Positions 45,101 through 57,135 of a stretch of DNA of 64,000 nucleotides are shown here, one piece after another. The notes beneath the pieces were generated by a model that searched no databases, was not told the DNA's origin, and worked only from the letters and a program-made list of their open reading frames with translations. Positions within the stretch are counted from its first letter, which is position 1; each line of letters opens with the position of its first letter. Origin of the DNA: Mesocentrotus franciscanus (taxonomy: Eukaryota; Echinodermata; Echinoidea; Camarodonta; Strongylocentrotidae); contig CP137668.1 in NCBI GenBank assembly GCA_037976565.1, forward strand, positions 20,481,804 through 20,545,803, written 5' to 3'. The translations under genes were made by a program, and so were the position numbers.

Positions 45101-45951
45101 TTAGGCCTAAAATAAAAACTTGTTGTATTGCCCTTTGCGACCGACCCAAAAATCTGAAAATCTACGGTCGTCATTTTAAAACCGTTTTTTAGAATTTGTT
45201 TTTATTAATGAATAAAAAAAATATGTATTTTGTTTGTTTAAATGGGATATAAATGCATAAAATCAAATTATTCCCACATTCTCACTCGTCTTCTGCCCTA
45301 GTTTCAAAATCCTACTAGCGTAAACATGCAAGTAGACCCCGGCCTCGTGTACGTGTTTATACCATGCACTGCACCAGCTAGAAACCAGGGAGATTTGGGC
45401 AACGGTCGCTGTTTAGAGTTTTCTACGGGAAGGCTCACAACACTTTTATATTCATGACACATTTTGAAGGTACTAAAAACATTGAAAATTTACGTAAAGA
45501 CGAGATGAAAGGACATATACATCGAGACAAATTTTGAATTTTTCATCAATTTGGAATCCGTTGATAGCCTCAAATCGAGCTCTCGGTGGGGTGGGGGGAT
45601 CCGCCCGCGAATTAAATGCCGCGCATGCGCAGTGTTGAAAACCAACTTGAGCTGGGAAGCCCAGAGTGTTGTCTTAACACAACATTGCAAACCATGGATT
45701 ATTATGAGGTGAAAAAGATATGAATGGAATGATGACGCTGAAACACATGTATTAAAGCATTAAAAACTGGGAAATATCAGCCAAAAGAGGGCGGGAAAAA
45801 AGAAGAGAAACAAAAAAACGTTCAAAACTGAAAAATATCGGCCCACAGAGGGCGACAAAAAAAAGTATAAAAAAAAAAAAAACTTTCCGACCGACCGACC
45901 CATGTTTTGGCACCTAAAGGGCAATACAACAAGTTTTTTTTTTAGGCCTTA
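45101..45951. mobile_element. Harbinger-like MITE with TTA target duplication
   Basis: GGCCTAAAATAAAAACTTGT (45104) and its inverted copy ending ACAAGTTTTTTTTTTAGGCC (45948) extend over ~35 bp through TTGTATTGCCCTTT. TTA flanks both ends (45101-45103, 45949-45951), the 3-bp duplication typical of PIF/Harbinger elements. No transposase inside. Confidence 0.8.
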
Positions 45952-46564
45952 TCGCTATCCGGATATTCAATTTGATTATACTGTCTACTGCTTGTCGTCA
46001 TAATGTAAACTCACATGAAGTAAAATTAATATTTTGTCTTCAAATAAATGCATGTAATTGTTTACCGTATACATGATGCATTTGCCCTTTAAGAATATAT
46101 TTCACTAATTAGAGTGGGAGAGAGAGAGAGAGAGGGAAGCAAGAGCTGAAACAGAAGCCTGCCTTAACGTGGTACACAAAATGCATTAACATGATTAAGG
46201 TGAGATCTTCTTGCCAGATTCATAAGTATTATGGAAACAAAGTCATTTGTAACTCAAAGCAGTAAATCATGATTGTTCCTTAAATTTTCTATAGTGCTGT
46301 ATATATTAAATATGTAAATTGATTAGTTATTTTAATCATTAGAATATATAATTGTAAAACAAAATTGTTTATCGCAATAAAACATTAAAGGGAATATAAC
46401 AAATACATGTACCTCACACGGAACCGACTTCGTAATATTTTGTAGAAAGGCAATTAAACTTGCAAACCTAAACAGAGCACGGTTCGTCTGTCTCCTTATT
46501 CACGATAAGAGCATGAACATGAATATACGAATACATATGAGAGGAAAGAAAAATGGGAGAAAGA

Positions 46565-46635
46565 AGGAGAGCAAGAGGGAGGAGAGAGGGAGAGAGAGAG
46601 AGAGATAGATAGAGAGAGAGAGAGAGAGAGTGAAT
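46565..46635 (+). repeat. GA microsatellite
   Basis: AGAGAGAGAG with GATAGATAG interruptions. Similar GA runs lie at 44865-44924 and 46112-46135. Confidence 0.9.
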
Positions 46636-47475
46636 GGGGGGGGGGCAGTGGAGTAGCAATGGGAAGTCCGTGTTTTCCAAGCGCCCCACATGAAAAAAGT
46701 GCAAAATATTGAATAGGAATATTGATTACTGCATGCGCTCAGTAATGCATATACAAAGGCTAATTTGAATACTAATATCACAGTCTATATCATTTAAAAC
46801 TTCACTGCAAAGTAAATTTTTTCCGGTGCCCCCACCCCGTAGAAATCAGGGTTGGACATCCTTCATTATTATTTAATCACGTGTTCTACGCCCACTCATA
46901 TATAATATTTATTCATATATCACAGAATATGTGTATCTAATCCAGTCAAGATAATAGTGAGAGTCGTATTTGTTAAATGTTTGACATATAACTGTATTGT
47001 CTACCGTAACTGAAGGGAGGGGGTGTTCCTGGTATATTTCAGAACGTTCGTCGTCAGGGGGTACCCTGATATGTAAACAAATTTATAAACAAATACATGT
47101 GATAATAATTCTCCATATAACATGGCGTGATGATGTTTAAATCTTGGAATCATTAAAAAAAAAGGGGGAAATGTGCTGAAAACCACATGCACTGCACACA
47201 GAAATATGGGTATATAGGACTGCACACTAATGTGGCCTGCAAGTTCGGTCCAAAAATGTATTTCCATTTATTTACCGGCATATTTCAAATGTATAGGCAT
47301 TTTTTGAGCAGTTCTCTTCAGGAGACATTTCTTCCGCAAATAATTGTTTAAAGTTTGATGAAATAAAATAATTTGACAATTTATCTTTTATATTTTTTAT
47401 AATAATTGTAATGTATATTTTCTAATTCATGTTTAATTATCGGAAGGTACTTCTTAGTATTTTATGTTTGTTATG

Positions 47476-48390
47476 TTAGGCCCAAAAACAAAAATAACGT
47501 GTTTCTCGTCCGGACTTTAACAAAAAAGGAGGAGGCAGGGCATTACTATTTATTATATCCCTCATCGTAAGATTGTTGCACTAGGAGTGTACATAACAAG
47601 AAAAAGAATAGTTTTACTAGGAAAGACGATTCCTGCCGAAAAGCTCTTTTTTTATTGCTGGCGTCACGAATAGTTCACTTTTTCCCTAGGGAAAAAGTGA
47701 ACTATAGTATTCGTTTTCCCGCCCCCCCCAAAAAAAAAAACTGGCAAAATTCAGCGCCGGAGCGTACGGGATTTCAAATGCCTCCGCTCAGTCAACTCCC
47801 GCGATGTCACGGCGCTCACGCCGTGCAATTTACGCTGTGCAGTAACTGCACCACACTACTGCAGTACCTGTATAGCGCCGTGCAATTTTTTTTTTTTTTT
47901 TTTTAATGTGATGTGATGTACGGTACATGTTATTACAGAAGTGTCCAAGGAATGATACAGGTGGAAGGGATATAAAACAAATATACAATGACTCATTCTC
48001 GGAACAAGCTAAGATGGCCCTCGGGAGAATAGTACTATTTGATGTTCCTTCGATGCGAATAATTTTAGCTAGATCCTCGAGTGTCATTGTATATTTGTAT
48101 ACTATTTTGCATTTAAATTTTTTTTCCCAAGATGGCTGTCATGCTAATTATAGCTGGCCAAGCCTATTTATTCACCAATATTGTGCTATATGAGTATACT
48201 GATGCAATGTATGACCCCCCCCAAAAAAAAAATGATTTGTATCACTTTAGAAGCTATTTAAACAAAATGTATATCACAGGCTATTTTTTATTTTGATTTA
48301 TTTTTGCTTTTTTTTCTTCTGAATAGTAAATAGTAAACAAAAGGAGGCGGGCGGGGACGAGAAACACTTCATTTTTGTTATTTGGCCTCA
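47476..48390. mobile_element. Second GGCC-ended MITE, with nested palindromic insertion
   Basis: GGCCCAAAAACAAAAATAAC, then GTGTTTCTCGTCC (47479), is mirrored by GGACGAGAAACACTTCATTT, then TTGTTATTTGGCC (ending 48387). Flanks TTA and TCA may be a decayed 3-bp duplication. Inside lie a perfect 34-bp palindrome (47671-47704) and a block at 47740-47890 homologous to the MITE at 25951. Confidence 0.7.
47671..47704. repeat. Perfect 34-bp palindrome
   Basis: TAGTTCACTTTTTCCCT is followed with no spacer by its exact reverse complement AGGGAAAAAGTGAACTA. The symmetry extends outward imperfectly (CGAATA ... TATTCG). Confidence 0.95.
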
Positions 48391-49651
48391 CCGCAAATTT
48401 TTCATTTTTATATGGAGTGCACTCAGTGCAGAGGAAAACTAAATAAATCAAATTAAACAATTCTACTCTAATATACTTCAAGACTTATGTAAAGAAAACG
48501 AGAAAGCTCACAAATTATTGTTTCACTTTTACCAGAATTCAAACTCCTCTTTAATTCGCAATGTTTATTTTAAAATTATTAACAGATAGCAGGCTTAAGT
48601 TTTGGAGCTCGTATATAGATACCGGCATAAAATAATACAGTGCATAATAACTATTCCTGTCATCCTAAATTGGCAGATGCTGCCCTCTAACAAATCCAAC
48701 CCCATCCCAAGAATTGATTATATATATCATGGCCCAAGACGGATGTAAGCGCCCTTGAAACGTACTTTAGATGTTTTTTCGCACTTCTGGATGAATATAA
48801 AAAGGATTATATTTTACATATCTGTTTAAGTATATTGGAATGTTGACATAGTGTGTTTTTCGATGTATTTACCCCTTTTGATTCTCAGAGTCTTTTTACG
48901 TATTTCGTCACAATGGGAATGAATGGGTCATTCTTTTCTTTTAAATTTGCACTCAGTGTTTGATTACTACATTGTAGCGATGTTTTGCTGCTTGTAACAA
49001 CGTAGATTAATGAAATCAATGCCAGATAGTACCTTTAACGAAACATCTCTGCATGCACATCAAGGAAAGAATAGTTCTTAAAGGTTGGTCTAATTTCAGA
49101 ATCACTTCATCAATCACTGATCATTACATTTGTTTTGTCTTCATCTGAAGGAAGTATCTTGTGATAGCTAGGCCAGGGGCGTCTCTGGACTATTTTGAAT
49201 GGGGGCGAGGTGTCGGATCAAAAGATTCGTCATGTTTGACCAGTATGTTTTCGAACAAGACCCCTCCTCCCCTCCCCGCCCTACCCCCAAGAGAATAAAA
49301 GAGAGCTTCGCGTGGTTCTGGATTTGTCTTAAAGATAATTAAATGTGGTGTGACCCCCCGCCCTCTGTCATGCGATGCCCTTTAGCTTGCTTTGTTAACA
49401 GTAGAGTGCATTTGAACGATGGGAATCTCGGTCACATATTTTTCAGTTTCATTTGCTGTAGTACGCATGTACGTGTGTTCTCGGGGCGACGCCTTATCTA
49501 GTGCCGTCAACTTGAATCGCCACAAGAAGACAGAATAATTATTAAAGACGCTGTTATAATCAATAACCCTTCGTCATATAGCGCATACATGTTAGCAAAT
49601 CACCCATTTTAAGGACAGTAAAAATCTCAGTGGAGGTATAATATATAGATC
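48391..49651. other. Region upstream of the third membrane gene
   Basis: No gene recognised. A CCAGGGGCGTCTCTGGAC element end occurs near 49173. The promoter of the gene starting at 49652 should lie here, but no core motif could be assigned. Confidence 0.35.
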
Positions 49652-49775
49652 ATGATTATAGATAGCTTTATGTGCACGAAGATAGTACGATGGGACCTCA
49701 AGCAGAGGAACATTTTCTTTGGAGTCGTTGTGTCTTGTACGCTGTCATGCGCTTTTTGTCAAACTGCTGATATAC
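49652..49775 (+). CDS. Signal segment exon of the Tyr-rich membrane protein
   Basis: ATG at 49652; a second in-frame ATG seven codons on would also leave the hydrophobic core intact. Donor ATAC|GTAAGT, phase 1. Cleavage would probably fall near AFCQTA; if not cleaved, the segment would act as a signal anchor. Confidence 0.65.
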
Positions 49776-50234
49776 GTAAGTATATCAATATGTATTAGTA
49801 ATGATATTTTGGTCGTATTCACCTCTTTATGCAAATTCGTTCGCTATATGAGGCCGCTTTGAATCATTAACGTAGTCAACATCTCATGAGATTGTGAACC
49901 ACAAAGATATATGCTGTATTCGATACGAAGAAAAGAAATTAAACTCACCTTTGCCAGTACCTTGTTAAATGTACTTACATAAGAATTATTGTCTGGGATA
50001 ATTTTCTTATCCGTCTTGGCAAATTAAAAAATTGTGAGCTAGCAATTTCAATTAGTAGTGTTTTATATTATATTAATCTCTTATCCATTAATTCGTGTTT
50101 TTACCAATACTTCAGACGTCACCAGTCAGATAAATAAAAGCAGGTAATGTTATTGTTGTTAATATTGGACAACCATTCTCTAGAAAAATATAATATAATA
50201 ATATCTACTACGACTATTACTACTATTACTACGA

Positions 50235-50279
<45 letters not shown>

Positions 50280-53200
50280 TTACTACTACTACTACTACTG
50301 ATTAAGCTTTTCAAATTGAGTGAATGACATCAGTCTAGTATGAAAAATATCTATATATTCATTAGTATTTAGCTTGTATATTCAAATTTTATATCAATTC
50401 CAATCAACGTTTATTATTCAATTTCCTATACTTATTAATTCTACCTTTATTTAAATTGACAGTTTTTACAGGAATACCCGTAGCCATTACTAATTCAGCC
50501 AAAGACTTTCATTTTGTATTTTAAATTTCTACATAATCTAAATCAGCTCAAAATTATGTTGAAGATTAATTATTGTGTTTGTTTACATTTAATACTTATA
50601 TGAATGTATTTTTTCTCGATCTCAGTTATTATTTAAAAAAAAAATCATAGTTCAGTTTTTTATTATTGCAAGGATTTTTTAAATCAATAAACAATCTCAA
50701 TTAAAACAAAATTAACAAGGAATTCAATCTTGTAATATCTGTTATGTTGATATGTATAATTATAAGAATGTTGGTATCTCAAGTTTGGATCTATGTTGAG
50801 CCAAGATCGTCTTTCTACTTTGTTTATGAGCTTTCGAAACCATAATAATGTCTAAAAACTGATGATCATATTTCGCTTGCATGATTTAGAAACAGATTCC
50901 CGTCTATACATGTAACACGATATTAAAAAGATGCAACAGTATTTTTGTTGAATAGAGTCAGAGTTTGTTACAAGGATAACAAATAATGTGTATACATGTA
51001 CTGTATATACTTATTTTCTTCTGTGTTTTGTTCTGTTCTTGTTATGACTTTAAAATCATGATTGTTATTGCATTTTGTTGTTACCAAACAGGGCCTTATG
51101 AAAGACCACCACTATTGGTGAAAATGTGCTACCCTGTATAAATATCAGAAATAAATAAATGAATAAATTGTCTTTTTTCAGCGCCACGCCGCGAGTGGTT
51201 ACCAGCTTTATCTGTCACGTCATCGATGTTGGCTATACTCATCATGATTACTGTATTTGTATGGATAACCGCACATGTGCGTAAAAGGTATGTTGGTACA
51301 GTATAGTAAGGTAAAGTGAAGTAAAGTATAGTATAGTATAGTGTTACATTTACATGACTTTCAATCTGAGGTTGAGGGCTCGAATCCCAGCATGGCACTA
51401 AATTAATATCCTTTGGCAAGAGATAAAATTTGCCACTCTCAACCCATGTGTAATGGGTACCTGATATGCTTGAACACTATTTACTTAGGCGGATCGTCCC
51501 AGCGCAACGGTGAAGGTTATAACGCTATTATAAGAAGCCAATATTATTTGTAGTAGTATAGGCTACTTTTTGATTTTTTGACAATATTCAACTCAATTAC
51601 AATTTATGTAAGCTTCAAAATTAATGACAAGAAAATTAAGAAAAAAATTCAACAGCAGATAAACCGTTAGTCCTAATCTTCATATAGGTTTTCCCGCTCA
51701 ATTTAGTAATTTGGTCATTCAATTTAATGTTAAGAGCATTCAAATTCACGATAGATGTGATCGCCATGGCAAATTGTCATTTGAATTCATTTTCGGTCGT
51801 TCAAATTTGTTATTCATGCAAGAAGCTCGTCAAATGAGTCATGTCAATTTAAATTAAGAGCATACGATTTGACGAATGGTTATTCAATTTAATTTTCTCT
51901 AATTCGATATTGTTATCCGTGCAAAAATATTTTCAAATGAGTCACCTGAATTTAGATAAAAAGCATGCAATTTAGAGGATGGGAATTTGAAATAATTTTC
52001 CCTCGTTCGAATTCATTATCCTTCCAACAATTTTTTCAAACGAGTCATTCATATCTAAACTAGGAGCATAACATTTAAGAAATAGACATTCAAAATCAGA
52101 TGCAAACAAAGGAATTAACAATATTACTGTCATTGTAAACATCGTAACATATGCGAAAAGTTTTGAAATCTGATGGCCTATATATAATTATGAGGCAACA
52201 AGATGATATATGGCTCATCAAGCCTATGCATGTAGGTATCTTACACACAGGCAAAGACATATATAGAGACAAAAACATAAACACGCCCACAAATGAAACT
52301 AAATGAACAAATCACTAAATCGAATTCCCCAAAATCAAATTGAACGCCCAAACAGGCTCCTCAAGCTCCTCAGTGCGGATAACGAACATTGTCCTAAACT
52401 GAAATAATTTTCCAGAAGAATAAATTCGGATGCTCTAAAATTGATTCGCGTGTCTCCAAATGAATTCTATTGCCTTGATTTTAAATTTGAAAGACCGATA
52501 TTAATCGTAAAACGATAATGCGTGGATTTGAATACATACACCTTTAATTGATTTGAGTAAAAAAAAAACACCTATATCATTGTACACTATATGACAACGT
52601 TTTGTCCACATATTCTTATTTCTTTATAACATAACAATCATTGAAAGAAATATTGGTATCATTGCAATTTCAATTGATATTACCACGTGTAAGTATAATG
52701 GCAATAAGTACAATAATTCAGTCATCTCTCCTATGCTAGGAGCCGAGGACACAATATGACCTGGTCACCACCACCTATCAACGTTCACCTTCACGGTATG
52801 GACAGCTGTTCTCTATCTAGGACACCTAGTCACTACAGATCCCATCGAACAGTGTCAGAATGCGACAAAGACCAACCTTCTGCAGAAGACAAGTCCCTCA
52901 AGAGTGGCGTCCATACATACAACGTTATCGAAAACTGCGTGCATGGACAGGCGAATGGTGACAGCACTGGAATTCTCACCATAGACGGCAAGAGCCTAGA
53001 AGACGACGGGACAAGATCGAATGAGATCTTCGGAAAGATATCAGATCCATATCCTATGATCCCGAATCCTTTGTACCGGACAAGATCATGTGTGATGGAA
53101 AGAAGAAAACCAATGCCACTGCCACCGCGCGGACATCGTGGCACTGGCAAGGATTCGAGAAAGGTTTGTCAGCCACAGCGTTCAGTCCCTGGAACGGATA

Positions 53201-53847
53201 AGTCTGAATTGTTGGAGACCAATACCATGGCGTTACGTGCCCTGACAAGCCACGGCCCTTCAGGTAACCAACCTGATCGACCCATTCAATCGGTCCGGTC
53301 CAAGTCATGCGATCCTCTCCGATACCCTGATCAGCCATCAAAGAAAGAATGGTGTCTCCTAGATAGCCTTGATGCACTTGACAAGCTTGAAGGACTGGAC
53401 AAACCTCCAATGGGTGATGTCTTTGATGATCAAGATTACTCCTTGGTAGGGAATCTATCAGGTAGATCCAGGTCCTACAGTCTTTTCCATCTTCACCGTA
53501 AAAATTCCTTTGATTCGAGTCAAAACCCTGCATCTGCAGTCGTACCCCGTCGCGGACGTCCCGGGGCATCCAGCTCTCAAGGACTCAATGGTGCTACATG
53601 TGTGTCGGCATCGGAGCGGTATGAAATGGTCCAGAATCCTTTATGCCAACCCGCATCTTACAATCTACTTGACCGACCAGAGAAATTACGCGCAAGAGAA
53701 ATACAGACAGCAGAAGGTCACTTCAAGTCCAGTAGGAGTGGTACGAAGTGTTCCCAACGTGACATCGATGATGAGGGCTATCAAACCATCACGGATGCTG
53801 GTGATGAGCATTGTCGAGTAGAACAAGAATACACTGACTTTAAATAA
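49652..53847 (+). CDS. Single-pass membrane protein with tiny ectodomain and long Tyr-rich tail, 3 exons
   Basis: Join 49652-49775, 51182-51287, 52740-53847; 446 codons, phases 1 then 2 as in the two receptor genes. The N-terminus has a hydrophobic signal segment (NIFFGVVVSCTLSCAF, residues ~20-35). Only ~15 residues separate it from a TM helix (SSMLAILIMITVFVWITAHV, ~55-74) ending in RKR. The tail of ~370 residues has 11 tyrosines, eight of them YxxPhi: YNVI, YPMI, YSLV, YSLF, YEMV, YNLL, YQTI and YTDF. Two pairs, YSLV/YSLF and YEMV/YNLL, are each spaced by nine residues, close to but not matching the ITAM consensus. KPMPLPP is a class I SH3-ligand pattern. I recognise no named family. A signalling adaptor or co-receptor role is inference. 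A missed ectodomain exon in the 1.4-kb first intron would change that view. Confidence 0.72.
50205..50300 (+). repeat. ACT trinucleotide microsatellite
   Basis: Near-perfect TACTACTACTAC run in the first intron of the Tyr-rich membrane protein gene. Confidence 0.95.
51182..51287 (+). CDS. Transmembrane exon of the Tyr-rich membrane protein
   Basis: Acceptor TTTTTTCAG, donor AAAG|GTATGT, phase 1 in and 2 out. Only this frame gives a TM helix; another frame meets a stop. PPRREWLPALSVTS precedes the helix. Confidence 0.82.
51340..51560 (+). mobile_element. SINE-like repeat copy
   Basis: A B-box-like GGCTCGAATCCCAGC is followed by CTCAACCCATGTGTAATGGG and TACCTGATA, then TAACGCTATTATAAGAAGCC. 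It belongs to the same family as the copy at 17050-17250. Confidence 0.55.
52740..53847 (+). CDS. Cytoplasmic tail exon of the Tyr-rich membrane protein
   Basis: Acceptor TATGCTAG, then SRGHNMTWSPPPINVHLHGM and a 369-codon frame to TAA at 53845-53847. The coding region is clearly G+C-richer than its surroundings. Motifs in order include HTYNVI, PYPMIPNPLYRTR, KPMPLPPRG, QDYSLVGN, SRSYSLFHL, RYEMVQNPL, ASYNLLDR, EGYQTITD and EYTDF. Confidence 0.88.
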
Positions 53848-55950
53848 TCATATTATTACTTCCATTTGCTCAATGACTGGGGGTTGGGGGAGGGCACTGA
53901 TGATATCTATCACGTTTAAAGAAAAAATGATCATAATCATTACTTTTTCTTGCTCCATCACAGACTAAATTAAACGAATCACTTGCTTCCAATATTTCAG
54001 GATGAAAACATTCTTCGTGCAGGACCAAATAGCCAGGGTATGAGTAAAATTCCTCATTCATTTCATTATCACTTCATAATCACTTCATAATTATGCTCAT
54101 TTTCCACAAAACATTTTCACACAATCACACCCCAAGTAATCGACAAAGCATTAATCTAAACACACAAGTCGTATGAATCTGAAACACATGAGGATGTTAT
54201 CATAGCACTTCTTGTGAAAAGGGACGGAGACGTATTTCTAATTATTTTTTAAAATCGCCGTAAACAAAGAGGAACAATATTAATAAAACAACAACAACAA
54301 ATGAAAAAAGCTTACTTGGATATGCTTGGGTATATTGTGAATATAATAGGAATAATAAGATCTACTTTATTGTTCACAGTATGTTAGGAAACTCGGTGGA
54401 ATGAAAGGCCCATACAGAAAATTACAAAGATGATTGGGGTTACGGAAATCTCCGAAAATGTTTTAAATATAAATTAAATTTCGAAGAATAACAACAACAT
54501 ACTAAAGCTTTTTCGTCTTGCACTCATCGGAGTAAATTGCCAGAATGAAAAGAAATCAAAATTAAATAATATAGGCGGAACTTAAAGGAACAAAGCGCAC
54601 AAAAAAGGAGGGGAAAAAAGCTTTAGAATGTCTGTATTCGTTGCTATTCTTCAATTTTGTAGTACAAATCATCTCTTACATTAAATTTCATTGGGAAACC
54701 AGCACTAATAGAGCTTGGATCACATCAAATATGAAGTGAATTGACACATTTTGATGTTAATTGATGTTCAACTCCATAATACTTGCTAAAGTATGGGTCA
54801 CCAATCGACAAATACATTCGACTTTTCCCCTTATAAATTGCATGTCATAGTGTTCTTCTAAAGTGAATAAGTGATATTCAGAATATTTATCACCATATAA
54901 AGAAAAAGTGGAATGGTATTAAACATGAGGTATACGGATAAGCAAAACATACATTTTGTCTATCCAGACCCCATAACCACTTTTTGAATCATGACATTCA
55001 AATAGCATTACAAAATGTATGTAATTTCAGAAATGAGAGGTTTACCAGTACTCACTTTCAGTAAACGAGCACTGTTCATTTGATAAAATCTTACACCAGA
55101 AGAAGTGTGTATATATCTTAAGTATGAAAGCATTATGGTAAAAACTGCACATATTAAAACAATATTATAATACAGCAGTATATACTTATAAAACTATTCA
55201 CATAACTATGCACAAGTGAAATTGTTTACATGTACATGTACATTTTCTGCAATTAGCATCTCACAAACAGAAATTTACATAGCATTTTGTTTACTGTACA
55301 ATCTCATTGGGTTAAAGTACCTTTGTCAAAAGAATTAAGCTACACAACATCCAATTCTTGATAATAATTTCAAACAAACCAAACAGAAATTGCTGCTGTT
55401 TCTCAATATAACTCTTGTTCAGGATATTCCATTGTTCAATGATAATGAAAATTAACAATTAATCAATGTCATTTGAACAACAGTCCCATGATGCTATTCT
55501 ACGTTTGAAGTGAAACTTAGCCGCAATATCAAAATCATTTCACCATATAATAATGCAGAAGGAAATAACAAATGTCAAATAAAAAGTCATAAAATCTACA
55601 TTGTATAAAAGTGCATACTATGATATGAAACAAACATAAGAGAGGCATTTCATTTGTAATGTACTTGTGTAAAATGAAATACTTAAATACTTGAAATAAT
55701 GGAAGAGCAATTGATTTTACATTATATCTTTGCAGCATGCATATTTCAGAGTTTCAGGTTCTATGCGTGGGCTCAAAACATACAAATAACAGTACATTTT
55801 TTGTATAATTTTTTTTTTTTTTTACTCCATTCGCGACAAAGTATCTAAACACTAAAGATATATTGATATGTAACGTCAAAGAACCAGAAGGGTGTATCAC
55901 AAACTTGTTACAACTTAAAGATTCATAGTGAAACATAACTATATCTTTTG
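53848..55950. other. 3' flank of the Tyr-rich gene and intergenic sequence
   Basis: AT-rich, no gene recognised. AATAAA at 54282-54287 is a candidate poly(A) signal for the gene ending at 53847. A T14 run lies at 55808. Confidence 0.4.
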
Positions 55951-56103
55951 TACCTCAATCACACCACCAAACTGATTCTGGACCGACTTCAAACCAACTG
56001 ATGTTTGGTCACTGGAGGAGGGGGTGGGGGGTAAGGGAGTGATATCATTTTTGGTTTGGTCTGTAGTCGGTCAGGTGTTGGTCTTGTTGGTGTGAGTGAG
56101 GTA
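55951..56103. mobile_element. Short foldback element
   Basis: TACCTCAATCACACCACCAA at the left pairs with TTGTTGGTGTGAGTGAGGTA at the right. The stem continues inward imperfectly through CTGGACCGACTTCAAACC / GGTTTGGTCTGTAGTCGGTCAG. Total 153 bp; TA at the ends could be the target duplication. Confidence 0.75.
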
Positions 56104-56816
56104 TTAAGAAGGTTAAAAGTAAATCACCAATCATTGCTTGCACTACATAAGTAGGACAGTGCCCTGTCAAACCCTTGTCAAACACTGATTCAATAGACCA
56201 ACAACATACCAAACAAAGTTTTCATGACCCGAATGGCGAAGAATAGGTTTGTCTGGGAGTAACTTTGAAGTATGTTTTACTGTGTGACTGAGGGGCAAGT
56301 GGGTGTACCACTGTCTAATGTTCAACATTCTCTACTTATTTCTCTCAACCAAATGAAGTGAGATAACATTTGTGAAGGATGTAGTCTCCCCGCTGGGGTC
56401 AACTGGAAGCCCAATATAGTTTACTTACAGCTTGCATAGAAATATTCATAAAAGCATACAAATATCCCTATGTACATAACGCAATTAAAATACAGTGTGT
56501 AATCTCATATCATACACAATCTAACGTGATAAACTGAATACTAACCAAACAATGTGAATATACTTTGCTTGAAATAAATAAAGCTCCTGAGTAAATGATT
56601 GAGTTTCAATTTATTTCTTGAAAGAGCTGTCAAATGAAAAGAATACTGACTCTTTTAGTGTGAAAAATACTTTGGTTGAATTAAATGAAGGCACTTTAAA
56701 CAGATAACTGAGTTTTGATTCATTTCTTGAAGCAGCAAGAAGACAACTTGAAGACATTAGATGTTCAGAGACATGGTGATGGTTGTTTAACTATCAATTA
56801 ATATCACATCTACGCT
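56104..56816. other. Intergenic
   Basis: No gene or element recognised. Imperfect TTTGGTTGAATTAA/TTGCTTGAAATAAA motifs near 56565 and 56680 hint at a diverged local duplication. Confidence 0.3.
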
Positions 56817-56984
56817 TTGAATATTGTTTGTTTGTTTGCTTTTTATTTCTGCGTTCAAAATAATACAATACATAATATAAAATGTGTTTACAAAGATAAT
56901 ATACAAAACAATTCACAAGATAAACAATATAGTCATGATACATAATGAATACAAAATAAGGAAGTGAGCTTAAACTTTTTGTAT

Positions 56985-57135
56985 AGATATATATACATAT
57001 ATATATATACACATACATACATATACATATATATATACATATACATAGCACATGCATACATACATATACATACACACATACACCTATACATACTCTCACA
57101 TATAATATAATATAATATAATACATATAATATAAT
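56985..57135. repeat. TA/CATA-rich microsatellite
   Basis: ATATATATAC/ACATACATAC runs and TATAATATAATATAA within the 3' part of the minus-strand LINE. Confidence 0.9.

Noticed and set aside
50116..50143. 28-bp exon (HVTSQINKS) in the first intron of the Tyr-rich membrane gene
   Set aside because: It has AG and GT borders, but including it moves the TM exon into a frame with a stop and no helix.
52833..53569. Minus-strand frames of 105 and 171 codons
   Set aside because: They are shadows of the well-supported tail exon on the + strand, favoured by its G+C content.
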